Positions 43,683-53,115 of a stretch of 64,000 nucleotides of DNA are shown here, in pieces; the first letter of the stretch is position 1; each line of letters starts with the position of its first letter. Location of the stretch: positions 372,001-436,000 of the forward strand of contig JAHDWK010000003.1 of the NCBI GenBank assembly GCA_023382655.1, written 5' to 3'. Source of the stretch: Anaerolineae bacterium. Its GTDB lineage: Bacteria; Chloroflexota; Anaerolineae; Promineifilales; Promineifilaceae. A program made the translations under genes and the position numbers. Below the pieces are notes generated by a model that saw only the letters and a program-made list of their open reading frames with translations, was not told the origin of the DNA and made no database searches.

Positions 43683-44987
43683 TCAAGAAATAGTCCCGTA
43701 GAAATGGGGCAACGGCCGTACCGTTTCCCCCGTCCACTGAATCGCTGTCAATAATTCTTGCCGTGCCTGGGCCAGTTTGGTGGCGTCATTGGCATGGATT
43801 TCGCCCATCGTTTCACCGGCGGCGAAGTGGTCGCCCACTTTGGCGCGCAGGATGAAGCCAACCGCGTGGTCAATCTGGTCGCTTTTCACCAACCGGCCAC
43901 CGCCCAGATGTACCGCCGCCCAACCGACCGCCGCCGTATCAATGGTGGCAATTGTGCCTGTTTGGGGCGCATGAATCGGTTCAACCAGTTGTGCCTGGGG
44001 CAATAAATCGGGGTTGTCTACCTGACGGCCGTCGCCCCCCTGCGCCGTCACCATATCGCGGAACTTTTGTAGGGCACGGCCGTCATTTCTCACCTCTGTC
44101 ACCATTGTTTTGGCTGCATCCAGGTCAGATGCTTTCCCCGCCAGCAGCAGCATGTGGGCGGCCACTTCCCGGCAGTGCGCCCAAAAGTCGGCCGGGCCAC
44201 CCCCTTGCAGCGTAGCAATCGCCTCTTTCACCTCCAGGGCATTGCCAATGGCGTGGCCGAGCGGCTGGTTCATGTCGGAAATGAGGGCCACCGTTTTGCG
44301 CCCGGCGTCCGCGCCAATATCCACCATGATCCGTGCCAGTTCACGGGCGCTTTCCACAGTGGGCATAAACGCGCCGCTGCCCGTTTTCACATCCAGCAAA
44401 ATGGCGTCTGCGCCGGCCGCCAGCTTTTTAGACATGATGGAAGCGGCGATGAGCGGTGTACTGGCGACCGTGCCGGTGACATCACGCAGGGCATAGAGTT
44501 TACCATCGGCGGGGGCGAGTACGGCCGTTTGCCCGGCCAACACCAGCCCAATCTCCGCCAACTGCCGTTTGAACTGCGCCAACGGCATAGCTGAGGACCA
44601 GCCGGTGAAAGACTCCATCTTGTCCAGCGTGCCACCGCTAGAACCCAGGCCGCGCCCGCTCATCTTGCCCACGGGCACGCCACAAGCGGCCACCAACGGC
44701 TGCACCACCAGCGTGGTCTTGTCGCCCACGCCGCCGGAGGAATGTTTGTCTACCACAAAGGGGGCCACATCGTGCAGGTCTAGCTGGTCGCCAGAGCGGG
44801 CTATCGCCAGCGTCAGGTCAACCGTTTCGCGGCGGCTCATGCCGCGCAGGAAAATGGCCATGAGCAGCGCCGCCGTCTGGTAATCGGGGATGCGCTCGGC
44901 CGTCAGCTCGTGGATAAACCAGGTGATCTCGTCGGTGGTCAGGTCACGGCCGTCGCGTTTCTTTTCGATAATGTCTACCATGCGCAT
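43683..44987 (-). CDS. deoA: Pyrimidine-nucleoside/thymidine phosphorylase
   Basis: 434 residues from the ATG at 44985-44987, eight bases after GAGGA; the longer frame is not used. The phosphate- and nucleoside-binding signature KHSSGGVGDKTTLVVQPL is followed by GKMSGRGLGSSGGTLDKMES. The C-terminal domain has the biotinyl-like hammerhead (DHAVGFILRAKVGDHF). It converts thymidine or uridine plus phosphate to base and (deoxy)ribose-1-phosphate in salvage. No other nucleoside genes are adjacent apart from the amidohydrolase 1.2 kb to the right, on the other strand. Confidence 0.95.
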   Translation of the reverse strand: MRMVDIIEKKRDGRDLTTDEITWFIHELTAERIPDYQTAALLMAIFLRGMSRRETVDLTLAIARSGDQLDLHDVAPFVVDKHSSGGVGDKTTLVVQPLVAACGVPVGKMSGRGLGSSGGTLDKMESFTGWSSAMPLAQFKRQLAEIGLVLAGQTAVLAPADGKLYALRDVTGTVASTPLIAASIMSKKLAAGADAILLDVKTGSGAFMPTVESARELARIMVDIGADAGRKTVALISDMNQPLGHAIGNALEVKEAIATLQGGGPADFWAHCREVAAHMLLLAGKASDLDAAKTMVTEVRNDGRALQKFRDMVTAQGGDGRQVDNPDLLPQAQLVEPIHAPQTGTIATIDTAAVGWAAVHLGGGRLVKSDQIDHAVGFILRAKVGDHFAAGETMGEIHANDATKLAQARQELLTAIQWTGETVRPLPHFYGTIS

Positions 44988-45134
44988 AGTGGGAATCCTC
45001 TTGCCCGTAGTGCCAGGCACACCGTAAACTGTCTGGGGCAGCCAAAGCCTTCAACGGTGTTCCTGGCGCTACTCAACCCAGGTTTCCCGATTATAACAGG
45101 ATTCCGCTATAATCCAGACGAAAGGAGATGCCCC

Positions 45135-45671
45135 ATGTCAGCGCAAATTGAAATTAAACTGAGTAGCATAGAAGAGATGTTTGTCGAACCCGCCGCCGAT
45201 CCCTTTGATCCGGACAGTCGTTATCTTTCTGGTATTGATGAGGTTGTCGGGCAATTGCGCCTGAAACGGCGGGAGTTGAATGAGAAGACACGATTAGTCA
45301 TTCGGCTGCCGCAAACGGCCGTGACCCCCAACACCGCCGCTACCCTCAAAGCCGCCCTCGACCGGTATGGCGCTGCCCAGATTGACCTAAACCAGCAAGC
45401 CATTGAAGAACTGCGCGTCGGCAGCCGTCGTCAAGCCATTAGTGCGTTAGTGATTGCGGTCGTTTTGATTCTACTGACCATCTTTCTCTTGGCTGCCATT
45501 CCAGCCTTGCAGGATTTTAGTGGGGCATTGGCCGGATTTGTGGGTATTGCCGTGTGGGTCATCTTTTGGGACCCCATTTACAACTATGTCTACGCCTGGC
45601 GGCCCAACCGCCTGGACATTAAAGTGTTCGAGAACCTCCGCCAGGCCGATCTGATAGTGGAAGGTATGTAG
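45135..45671 (+). CDS. Unrecognised protein with two C-terminal membrane segments
   Basis: 178 residues, ATG preceded by AAAGGAG. A charged soluble N-terminal part (about 1-95; IEIKLSSIEEMFVEPAADPF) is followed by two hydrophobic segments (about 103-121 and 127-147) and a short cytoplasmic tail. I do not recognise a named family; proteins of this layout are conserved hypotheticals in Chloroflexota, from general memory only. The stop codon overlaps the SD (tAGGAG) of the next gene, so the pair is translationally coupled to a flavin/F420 oxidoreductase. Confidence 0.7.
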   Translation: MSAQIEIKLSSIEEMFVEPAADPFDPDSRYLSGIDEVVGQLRLKRRELNEKTRLVIRLPQTAVTPNTAATLKAALDRYGAAQIDLNQQAIEELRVGSRRQAISALVIAVVLILLTIFLLAAIPALQDFSGALAGFVGIAVWVIFWDPIYNYVYAWRPNRLDIKVFENLRQADLIVEGM

Positions 45672-45682
45672 GAGCGACCCTT

Positions 45683-46135
45683 GTGGTGGCCCAACATCGG
45701 GAATATTCGATGCAAAAAATGACAACCGATGAGGCGCGTACTTTTTTGTCACATGGTACGCGCACGGGGAAATTGGCGACGGTGCAGGCCGACGGCCGTC
45801 CCCACGTTGTCCCTGTCTGGTTTTTGCTGGAGGGCGACGAGCTGGTTTTCACCACCTGGCACCAATCGGCCAAAGCAGCCCATTTGCAGCGCGACGGCCG
45901 TATCGCCCTCTGTGTAGATAATGAAAATCCGCCCTATGACTTTGTGCTGGTGGAAGGCACAGCGACCATCAGTGAAGATTTAGATGATCTGCTGCTCTGG
46001 GCTACCAAAATTGCCGCGCGTTATATGGGCGAGGCACAGGCGGAGACATACGGCCGTCGCAATGGCGTACCCGGTGAATGGCTGGTTCGCGCCAAAATCA
46101 CCCATATCGTCGGCCAGAAAGAGGTGGCACTTTGA
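45683..46135 (+). CDS. PPOX-class (split-barrel) F420/FMN-dependent oxidoreductase
   Basis: 150 residues from a GTG at 45683, chosen because AGGAG lies exactly eight bases upstream; an ATG at 45710 has no SD. The pyridoxamine-phosphate-oxidase-like split barrel is shown by GTRTGKLATVQADGRPHVVPVWF, RIALCVDNENPPYDFVLVEG and the late GVPGEWLVRAKITHIV. Members reduce or oxidise small molecules with F420 or FMN. Coupled to the membrane protein upstream. A GTGATGC heptamer hairpin separates it from the next gene. Confidence 0.88.
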   Translation: MVAQHREYSMQKMTTDEARTFLSHGTRTGKLATVQADGRPHVVPVWFLLEGDELVFTTWHQSAKAAHLQRDGRIALCVDNENPPYDFVLVEGTATISEDLDDLLLWATKIAARYMGEAQAETYGRRNGVPGEWLVRAKITHIVGQKEVAL

Positions 46136-46147
46136 GGTTTAGAAGTC

Positions 46148-46200
46148 GTGATGCGTGATGCGTGAAACCTCTCTGGTCACGCATCACGCATCACGCATCA
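46148..46200. repeat. Heptamer-built inverted repeat (GTGATGC family), copy 3
   Basis: The words GTGATGC, GTGATGC, GTGAAAC, CTCTCTG, GTCACGC, ATCACGC, ATCACGC form a near-perfect hairpin between two plus-strand genes and end 13 bases before the next start codon. Confidence 0.88.
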
Positions 46201-46213
46201 ATTGGAGAAAACT

Positions 46214-48199
46214 ATGACTGAAAAAGTTGATGTGTTACTCGTGGGCGGCACGGCCGTGACCATGAACCCCGCTTATGACATTTACCCCAATGCCGGCATT
46301 GCCATTCGTGGCGATTCGATTGTAGCTGTTGGCCCGGCGGACGAGATTCGGCAGGTGTACACGGCTGCGGAAACAGTGGACTGCACCGGGCTGGCCATCA
46401 TCCCCGGTCTGGTGAACGCCCACACCCACATCCCCATGACCCTGCTGCGCGGCCTGAATGATGACCTGCGTCTGGATGTGTGGTTGGGCTACCTGATGCC
46501 CCTGGAGCGGGAATTTGTGACGCCCGAATTTGTAAAATTGGGCGCGCAAATCGCTTGCGCGGAGATGATACGCTCCGGCGTGACCAGCTTTGCCGATATG
46601 TACTATTTTGAAGATGCGATTGCCGAGGAAACGGCCGTGATCGGGATGCGCGCCCTGCTCGGCCAGACCGTCCTCGTTTTCCCCGCCCCCGATGCGGCCA
46701 CCTATGAAGACGCCCTGGTGTTGTGCCGCCGCTTCATCGAACGGTGGAACGGCCATCCGCTTATCCAACCCGCCGTCGCCCCCCATGCCTGGTATACCGG
46801 CACGCCGGAGATGGACCGCGCCTGCGCCGATCTGGCCCGCGCCTATGGCGTGCCCATCCACACCCACGTGGCCGAAACCGCTCTGGAAGCCGAAAACAGC
46901 CGTGAACAAAACCAGATGTCGGTGGTGGAATGGATTGCCAGCCAGGGCTTGTTAGAGACCAAGCTGTTAGCCGCGCACTGCGTCCATCTGGATCAGAGCG
47001 AAATGGTGGCCTTGAAAAAGGCCAATGCCGGCGTGGCTCACTGCCCCACCAGCAATTTGAAACTGGCCTCTGGCATTGCCCAGGTGGGCGAGATGCTGGA
47101 AATGGGGCTAAATGTGGGCGTGGGCACCGATGGCCCCGCCAGCAACAATGACCTGGATATGTTTGAGGAAATGCGGCTGGCGGCGCTGCTGGCGAAGACT
47201 AAAAGCAATGACCCCACCGTGTTACCGGCGCGGCAGGCGCTGATGTTGGCGACCATTGGCGGGGCGCGGGCGCTGCATATGGGGCACATCACCGGCAGCC
47301 TGGAAGTGGGCAAACGGGCCGATCTGGCGATTGTAAACATGGACGGGGTACATAACCGGCCCCATTTTGCCAATAACCCGGATGCGATTTATTCGCGGCT
47401 GATTTATGCAGCTAAGGCGGGGGATGTGCAGCATGTACTGTGCAACGGCCGTTGGCTGCTGCGTGATCAACAATTATTGACGGTGGACGAAGCGGCGGCG
47501 CTGGCGGCGGCGGCGGCCGTAGCCAAAAAGATTGACACTTTTGTCCTGGAAAGGGAAGCCAGCCCGTACAACAAGCTGGTTTTGCTCTCTGGCGTGAAGC
47601 GGCAGGAAAGTTTTGAGGTGCAGGTGAAGGTGCCGGATGTGGATAAGACGGCCGTACTCGCTTTCCTGCACAGTGAGCATTGCAAAATCACCCGCAACGC
47701 CCATTACAAGCAGTATGACCATTACTTCATCTTTGGCGGCGATGACCCAGACGCGGCCCGCCTGCGCCACCGCGAAGACGAATTTATTGGCGAAGACGAC
47801 CTGGTTTACCAGACCCGCTCCCGACTCACCCTGACCAGTCAGGCAGAACGGCAGGAATTCCCCAATGCCGTTATGCTCTCCCGCTCCCGCTACCTGGCCG
47901 AAGCCGACCGCAGCCTGCGTTTTTACCGCGAATACTTTGCCCCTGCCCAAGAGTTGGAAGTGTGCAAAGACCGGCTGCGCTGGCACATCCTGTACCAGGA
48001 TACCGATTTTGCCGTGAATCTGGATAAACTGCTCAAACCCGACTTACCGGGGCACTTTTTAGAAATCAAATCCCGCACCTGGTCACGTACTGACGCAGAA
48101 CGCAAGGCGGGCCTCATTGCCGCTATGCTGTCGCAAATGGGGCTGTCGCCGGACACGGCCGAACGGCAGGAATACGCCGAAATTGCCATGAATGCATAA
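46214..48199 (+). CDS. Amidohydrolase (MtaD/ATZ-TRZ-like deaminase) fused to a C-terminal CYTH-like domain
   Basis: 661 residues from the ATG at 46214 with GGAG seven bases upstream. Residues ~1-435 are a complete metal-dependent deaminase: GLVNAHTHIPMTLLRG (HxH), HTHVAETALEAE (His and catalytic Glu), LLAAHCVHLDQSE and GVGTDGPASNNDLD (final Asp). This fits the S-adenosylhomocysteine/methylthioadenosine deaminase or chlorohydrolase group. Residues ~455-661 resemble a CYTH triphosphate-tunnel domain: SFEVQVKVPDVDK (E-x-Q-x-K instead of ExExK), LRHRED, VYQTRSRLTL and FLEIKSRTWS, with a final helix. A deaminase joined to a triphosphate-binding fold is unusual. Confidence 0.82.
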   Translation: MTEKVDVLLVGGTAVTMNPAYDIYPNAGIAIRGDSIVAVGPADEIRQVYTAAETVDCTGLAIIPGLVNAHTHIPMTLLRGLNDDLRLDVWLGYLMPLEREFVTPEFVKLGAQIACAEMIRSGVTSFADMYYFEDAIAEETAVIGMRALLGQTVLVFPAPDAATYEDALVLCRRFIERWNGHPLIQPAVAPHAWYTGTPEMDRACADLARAYGVPIHTHVAETALEAENSREQNQMSVVEWIASQGLLETKLLAAHCVHLDQSEMVALKKANAGVAHCPTSNLKLASGIAQVGEMLEMGLNVGVGTDGPASNNDLDMFEEMRLAALLAKTKSNDPTVLPARQALMLATIGGARALHMGHITGSLEVGKRADLAIVNMDGVHNRPHFANNPDAIYSRLIYAAKAGDVQHVLCNGRWLLRDQQLLTVDEAAALAAAAAVAKKIDTFVLEREASPYNKLVLLSGVKRQESFEVQVKVPDVDKTAVLAFLHSEHCKITRNAHYKQYDHYFIFGGDDPDAARLRHREDEFIGEDDLVYQTRSRLTLTSQAERQEFPNAVMLSRSRYLAEADRSLRFYREYFAPAQELEVCKDRLRWHILYQDTDFAVNLDKLLKPDLPGHFLEIKSRTWSRTDAERKAGLIAAMLSQMGLSPDTAERQEYAEIAMNA

Positions 48200-48228
48200 A
48201 AAAAGCCCGCTTGAGAGCGGGCTTTTTT
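48198..48228. terminator. Bidirectional terminator
   Basis: A7-GCCCGCT-TGAG-AGCGGGC-T6, overlapping the stop of the fusion gene and immediately before the end of the convergent SCP2 gene. It serves both strands. Confidence 0.9.
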
Positions 48229-48229
48229 C

Positions 48230-48547
48230 TTATCCCATTATGGATTGCAGTTTCATCACCGTGTTCAGGTCACCTTCGACCTTGATTTTACCGGACATGA
48301 AGGCCATCATCGGGTTCAGGCTGCCACTGGTCATGGCGACGTAATCGGTGTCGGACATTTTAATGGTTGCCGCCGCGCCGGGATCGGCGCCATCAGATAC
48401 GTTGGCCGCACCATCAACGATTTTCAGCGTCCATTGCCCACCATTGTCGCCGGAAAGGTCAAAAACGACGGTGGCGTTCATGCCCGCAATTTTGGCGGGG
48501 TCTACAGTCGAAGGAAGTTTGTTCAAAATATCAGCAGGTGTTGTCAT
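48230..48547 (-). CDS. SCP2 sterol-binding-domain protein
   Basis: 105 residues from the ATG at 48545-48547, six bases after GAGGAG; the frame extends upstream but without a better site. The SCP2 fold is recognised by VVFDLSGDNGGQWTLKIVDG, then ADPGAAATIKMSDTDYVAM and the closing GSLNPMMAFMSGKIKVEGDL. Such small proteins bind acyl chains, steroids or hopanoids. It stands alone between a terminator and the DUF418 gene, read in the same direction. Confidence 0.93.
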   Translation of the reverse strand: MTTPADILNKLPSTVDPAKIAGMNATVVFDLSGDNGGQWTLKIVDGAANVSDGADPGAAATIKMSDTDYVAMTSGSLNPMMAFMSGKIKVEGDLNTVMKLQSIMG

Positions 48548-48669
48548 TTGCATCTCCTCATTTTGTTCTTGTGCCAGAAGGCCGGGAATTGGATTGACGG
48601 AGGGAGTATAACAACGGCCGTGCCCCAACGCAATTCACTCAAGTATCAAAAGATTAAGGAGTCAACAGT

Positions 48670-49947
48670 CTAATCCTGAAGAGCTTGTACATGGTGCAGC
48701 GGCTGCCACTGCCAATAGGTGAGCGAGCGCCAGAGCCATTCAAAGGGGCCAAAGCGGAAATGATTGAGCCAGATAGGCGAGAATATCAACTGAAAGGCCC
48801 ATACACCCAGAACAACCAAAACTTGCCCGGCGCGTTCCACCTGACCGAACCAGCCCAGTCCGTGCCCATAAAAAATAGTCGTACAGATGAGCGTTTGCAG
48901 GAAGTAGTTGGTCAAAGCCATGCGCCCGACGGCCGCAAAACGATTGACGACCGACGGAATTCGTTCCGATTTGACAATAAGCATGACCATGCCAATGTAG
49001 CCAAAGCTGACGAGGAGGCTGCCCCAGTAATTAAATTGACTACCGGTGAACATGGAGTAGGAGAATGCCCAATTGTGGGCAAAGTTTTGTACGACGCCCA
49101 TAATCACAAGTGGGAAGCCCAGCAAGAAGCCGAACAGCATCATGCGCGTGTAAAATTGCCGGGAACGCTGCGCCGTTAAGACACCCCCTTTGAACAGCGC
49201 CATGCCTATGAGCATCATCCCGCAAATGCGCCAGCCCATATAGACCAGGAATATAAAGGTGTGCATTTCCAGAGAAGTTGCCACGCGATATTCCATTTGC
49301 GCCAGCCAGCCGCTCTGGAATGCGGTTACTTCGTCGGCGACCATTTCCGGGGTGGGCTGCCAGGAGAGGGTCATCTCATGGAGTTGGTCGGCGGGCATGT
49401 TCGGTAGTGACGCCTGCGCCATAAATTGAATGAGTGACGGAATGGCAAACAGGAAGATGCCCATGACGACCAGCCATTTAGGAGACCATTTGCGGAAGAT
49501 ATAGACAATAAATCCACAAACCGCGTAAGCGGCCAAAATGTCACCCGACCAGAAAAGGTAGGCGTGGATGAGGCCAAAAATGAGCAGCCAGAAATTGCGC
49601 CGGTAATGCAGCCTGGCCGGGCTGACCCCTTTCTTTTCGGCGCTGTCGGTGATGAGGATGATGCCCGCGCCAAACATCATGGCGAACATGGCCATGAACT
49701 TGAGGTCAAAAAAGGTGTGGCTGAATATCCAGACCCATTTATTCAGTCCGGCAAGGTCGCCGTAGGCGCCGGGGTTTTGGTAAGCGGCATAGATCATCGA
49801 GAAACTTTGGACGTTCATGACGAGGATGCCGAGGATGGCAAAACCGCGCAAAGCATCCAGGGCGGTGATGCGCTGACTGGGTTTGGTGGGCACGGCCGTA
49901 GCGATAACCTCTTGTTGTTGTGGCAAATTGGACAGGGTGTGACTCAT
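48670..49947 (-). CDS. DUF418/YeiB-family membrane protein
   Basis: 425 residues. After a cytoplasmic N-terminus the motif RITALDALRGFAILGILVMN opens the heparan-acetyltransferase-like/YeiB fold. About ten membrane segments follow, and the C-terminal DUF418 ends in FGPFEWLWRSLTYWQWQPL. The family may acylate or transport envelope components; no member is well characterised. Start ATG with an AGGAGG upstream. Confidence 0.93.
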   Translation of the reverse strand: MSHTLSNLPQQQEVIATAVPTKPSQRITALDALRGFAILGILVMNVQSFSMIYAAYQNPGAYGDLAGLNKWVWIFSHTFFDLKFMAMFAMMFGAGIILITDSAEKKGVSPARLHYRRNFWLLIFGLIHAYLFWSGDILAAYAVCGFIVYIFRKWSPKWLVVMGIFLFAIPSLIQFMAQASLPNMPADQLHEMTLSWQPTPEMVADEVTAFQSGWLAQMEYRVATSLEMHTFIFLVYMGWRICGMMLIGMALFKGGVLTAQRSRQFYTRMMLFGFLLGFPLVIMGVVQNFAHNWAFSYSMFTGSQFNYWGSLLVSFGYIGMVMLIVKSERIPSVVNRFAAVGRMALTNYFLQTLICTTIFYGHGLGWFGQVERAGQVLVVLGVWAFQLIFSPIWLNHFRFGPFEWLWRSLTYWQWQPLHHVQALQD

Positions 49948-50065
49948 AGATTAGGATACCTCCTTTAAGGGTACGTGTAAGCTGCCTTTACCATACCCAA
50001 CAATAGTGGGCCATAAAAGTGCCGGAGGTCATGCCAGGGTCATGTTCTGATTTGTGACCATTCCC

Positions 50066-53008
50066 TCAATCTCTCAATGTTATCCGTAACACCTCTGCCG
50101 GGTGGAGTACCGTGCGCCCACTGCCCTGCCAGATTTGCTGGCGGCAGCTCACGCCGGTAGCTACAATCAACGCATCGGGGGCGGCGGCGCGGACGGCGGG
50201 CAGCAAACGGCGTTCGGCCATTTGCCCGGAGATAGCCACGTGTTCAGCTTCATAACCAAATGAACCGGCCATGCCGCAGCAGCTTGTGTCCAGTTCGGTG
50301 ACGGCGTAGTGTGGGGGCAGACTGAGGGCGCGTCGGGTGACGGCCGTGCCCGTGAGTGCTTTTTGATGGCAATGCCCGTGCAAAATGACCTGGCGTGGTT
50401 CGGTGGTAAACGCCAGATTCAGTTCACCGGCATCGGCCAGTTCTACGATGAATTGTTCAAAGCTACGGCACTGGGCGGCGACGGTGGGTAATCGTTTATC
50501 ACCCGGCAGCAGGGCGGCATAATCATCCAGCAACATAGACAGGTCGCTTGGTTCCAGGAAGAGGATGGGCAGCCCTTGTGCAGCAAAAGGAGCCAGGGCA
50601 TTGAGAACGGTAACGGCCGTGCGTCGCGCCAGATCAACCATCCCTTTGCTAAACGCCGGGCGGCCACTGTCCATGACGCCGGGCAGGATGACGCGGCAGC
50701 CCGCTGCCGCCAGCAGTTCCGTGGCGGCAATGGGGATGTGTGGGTAGTTGTAGCCGGAGAGGGTGTCTACAAATAGGACAATGGCACGGCCGTCGGTTGG
50801 CGCATTTTTTTTGAACCAGGTGGCAAAGGGGTGGCGGTTGAAGGCGGGCAACGGCCGTGACGCCGCTATGCCCAACCAGCGTTCCATCCCCCGGCGAACC
50901 GGCCCGCTGCGCAAGAACCAGTTCACCAGCGGGGCGCGCCAACTGCTGCTGAGGCGGCTGATGGGGTGAATGTGGGCAAAGAGCAGGTCGCGGTGGGGGC
51001 GGCGATGGACGCGGTAATAGTGCGCCAGAAATTCTGTCTTGATCTTCGCCATATCTACCGAAGAGGGACATTCCGACCGGCATGTTTTGCAGGCCACGCA
51101 TAGCTCCATCACCTCATACATGCGCGGACTGGTAAATTCTGCGGGCGGCAGCACGCCGGAGAGGGCCGCGCGCAGAGCGTTGGCGCGGCCACGTGTGCTG
51201 TCTTCCTCGTCCCGCGTCGCCATGAAACTAGGGCACATCGCGCCGGTCGTCCGTTTGCGGCAGGCCGCCGCCCCGTTGCACATTTCTACCGCCCGGTGAA
51301 AACCACCATCCGACCGAAAATCAAGATGGGTGGCCAGGGGGATCACTTCATAGGTTGGCCCTAATCGCAAATTAGCGGTCATTGGCCCGGCGGCGATGAT
51401 GTTGCCCGGATTGAACAGGTTATGGGGATCAAATATCTGTTTGACCTGCCGGTAGAGGCCGTACAATTCCGGGCCGAAGAAGGTTTCGTTGAGCCAGGAG
51501 CGGCTACGGCCGTCGCCATGTTCACTGCTCCATGCCCCACCGTACCCGCGCAACAGTTCCACAGCAAATTGGGCAATTTGCGGCATTTTGGCAACTTCTG
51601 CCGCTTTTTTGGTATTGATGAGGGGGCGAATGTGCAGGCAGCCGGCGCTGGCGTGGGCGTAGGCGGAAAGTTCAGTGCCCAGGTCGGTGCAGAAGGTGGT
51701 GAGTTTATCCACATACTCCGCCAGATGTGCCACGGGTACGGCCGAATCCTCGATGAAAGGGATGGGTTTGCGGTCGCCACGCAAGCTCATCAGCAGCCCC
51801 AGGCCGCCCTTGCGCACAGCCCAGACGTTGGCCTGTTGCCCCGGATGGAGGATGGGAGTAACGGCCGTTGCCGCCACTCCCTGCCGCCGCACATGGGCCA
51901 CCACTCCGTCCAATTGGGCCATTAGTTCTGCTTCACTCTCGCCGTAAAACTCCATAATCAGCAGGCAAAATGGGTTGCCTTCAATGAAGCTGGCAAGCTG
52001 GCGGCTGAAGCCGGGGTGCTGGCGGCACAGTTGTAGTTGTCGGTTGTCCAATAGTTCAATGGCGGCAGGGTTGGTTTCCAGCAGGGTGGGCACGGCCGTA
52101 AGTGCTTCTCGCAACGTGGCAAAACTGAGGACGGCGACGGCCGTGTGGCTGGACCGGGGCACCAGATTCAGCTTGAGTTCGGTGATGACGCCCAATGTGC
52201 CTTCCGCGCCGCAAACCAGTGCCGCCAGGTTAAAACCGGGCGCGGGTGGCAGGCGGTAAGTGGCTGCGCCGGGCAGCAGCCGATCCACATTGTAGCCGCC
52301 ACAGCGCCGCCAGTGGCGCGGCGTGTGGGTGCGCACAATTTCCTGATTGGCCGGGTCTTGGGTCAGTTGGTAGAGGGCGCGGGTAATGGCGGCCAGACGG
52401 CCGTTAGCCAGATGGCCGTTGCCCGCCATCACCTGCTGCAACTCCTCTTCATTCCAGGCGGCGAGGTGGGCAGACGAACCGTCGTTCAGCAGCACGTTCG
52501 CTTCCAGCAGGTGATCGGCCGTCATGCCGTAGAGGATGGAATGCGCCCCGGTGGAATTGTTGGAGACGATGCCACCCAGACAGGCGCGGTTGCTGCTGGC
52601 GGGGTCGGGGCCAAATTGCAGGCCATGTGGTTGGAGCTGGAGGTTGAGTTCGTCCAGCACGACGCCCGGCTGTACCCTTACCCACTTTTCTTCAGTATTC
52701 ACTTCCAGGATGGCGTCCAGGTGACGGCTGAAGTCCAGCACCAGGGCGCTGTTGACCCCCTGCCCGGCCAGGCTGCTGCCGCCAGCGCGGGGCAGCAGGG
52801 GGATACCGTGTTGGGCAGCCAGGGTGACGGCCGTTTGCACCCCTTCTACTGTCTTTGGAATCAGCACGGCCAGGGGCATGACCTGGTAGACGGAGGCATC
52901 GGTGCTGTAGAGAGTACGGCTGACAATATCCGTCCGCAGGTCGCCATTTACCTGCTGTTTTAAGGCATTTAGGAAATCAGTTAGTTGGTTGGGGTCGTAA
53001 TTAAACAT
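50066..53008 (-). CDS. FAD-binding oxidase fused to Fe-S/CCG domains, D-lactate/2-hydroxyacid dehydrogenase type
   Basis: 980 residues. The N-terminal half is a VAO-type FAD domain (PLLPRAGGSSLAGQGVNS, then GGIVSNNSTGAHSILYG) with the GlcD-like C-terminal part (HASAGCLHIRP, EHGDGRSRS). The second half resembles GlcF: cluster cysteines in EMCNGAAACRKRTTGAMCPS and CVACKTCRSECPSSVDM, then two CCG-type modules (HGHCHQKALTG, DTSCCGMAGSFGYEAEH). This matches single-chain D-lactate dehydrogenases that pass electrons to the quinone pool. No lactate permease is adjacent. 2-Hydroxyglutarate or glycolate are alternative substrates. Confidence 0.92.
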   Translation of the reverse strand: MFNYDPNQLTDFLNALKQQVNGDLRTDIVSRTLYSTDASVYQVMPLAVLIPKTVEGVQTAVTLAAQHGIPLLPRAGGSSLAGQGVNSALVLDFSRHLDAILEVNTEEKWVRVQPGVVLDELNLQLQPHGLQFGPDPASSNRACLGGIVSNNSTGAHSILYGMTADHLLEANVLLNDGSSAHLAAWNEEELQQVMAGNGHLANGRLAAITRALYQLTQDPANQEIVRTHTPRHWRRCGGYNVDRLLPGAATYRLPPAPGFNLAALVCGAEGTLGVITELKLNLVPRSSHTAVAVLSFATLREALTAVPTLLETNPAAIELLDNRQLQLCRQHPGFSRQLASFIEGNPFCLLIMEFYGESEAELMAQLDGVVAHVRRQGVAATAVTPILHPGQQANVWAVRKGGLGLLMSLRGDRKPIPFIEDSAVPVAHLAEYVDKLTTFCTDLGTELSAYAHASAGCLHIRPLINTKKAAEVAKMPQIAQFAVELLRGYGGAWSSEHGDGRSRSWLNETFFGPELYGLYRQVKQIFDPHNLFNPGNIIAAGPMTANLRLGPTYEVIPLATHLDFRSDGGFHRAVEMCNGAAACRKRTTGAMCPSFMATRDEEDSTRGRANALRAALSGVLPPAEFTSPRMYEVMELCVACKTCRSECPSSVDMAKIKTEFLAHYYRVHRRPHRDLLFAHIHPISRLSSSWRAPLVNWFLRSGPVRRGMERWLGIAASRPLPAFNRHPFATWFKKNAPTDGRAIVLFVDTLSGYNYPHIPIAATELLAAAGCRVILPGVMDSGRPAFSKGMVDLARRTAVTVLNALAPFAAQGLPILFLEPSDLSMLLDDYAALLPGDKRLPTVAAQCRSFEQFIVELADAGELNLAFTTEPRQVILHGHCHQKALTGTAVTRRALSLPPHYAVTELDTSCCGMAGSFGYEAEHVAISGQMAERRLLPAVRAAAPDALIVATGVSCRQQIWQGSGRTVLHPAEVLRITLRD

Positions 53009-53013
53009 AATAC

Positions 53014-53041
53014 TTGACGCAACTTTATGTTATGGTAAGAT
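53014..53041 (+). promoter_or_regulatory. Sigma70-type promoter candidate
   Basis: TTGACG (53014-53019), 16 bases, TAAGAT (53036-53041), 75 bases upstream of the start codon at 53116, in the divergent gap with the FAD/Fe-S gene. Confidence 0.55.
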
Positions 53042-53115
53042 ACTCGCAGCAGAGGGGATGTACATAATGTTATATGTTGCATCCCAACAGGGGGCAATAA
53101 TAAGGTAGGTGCCGC

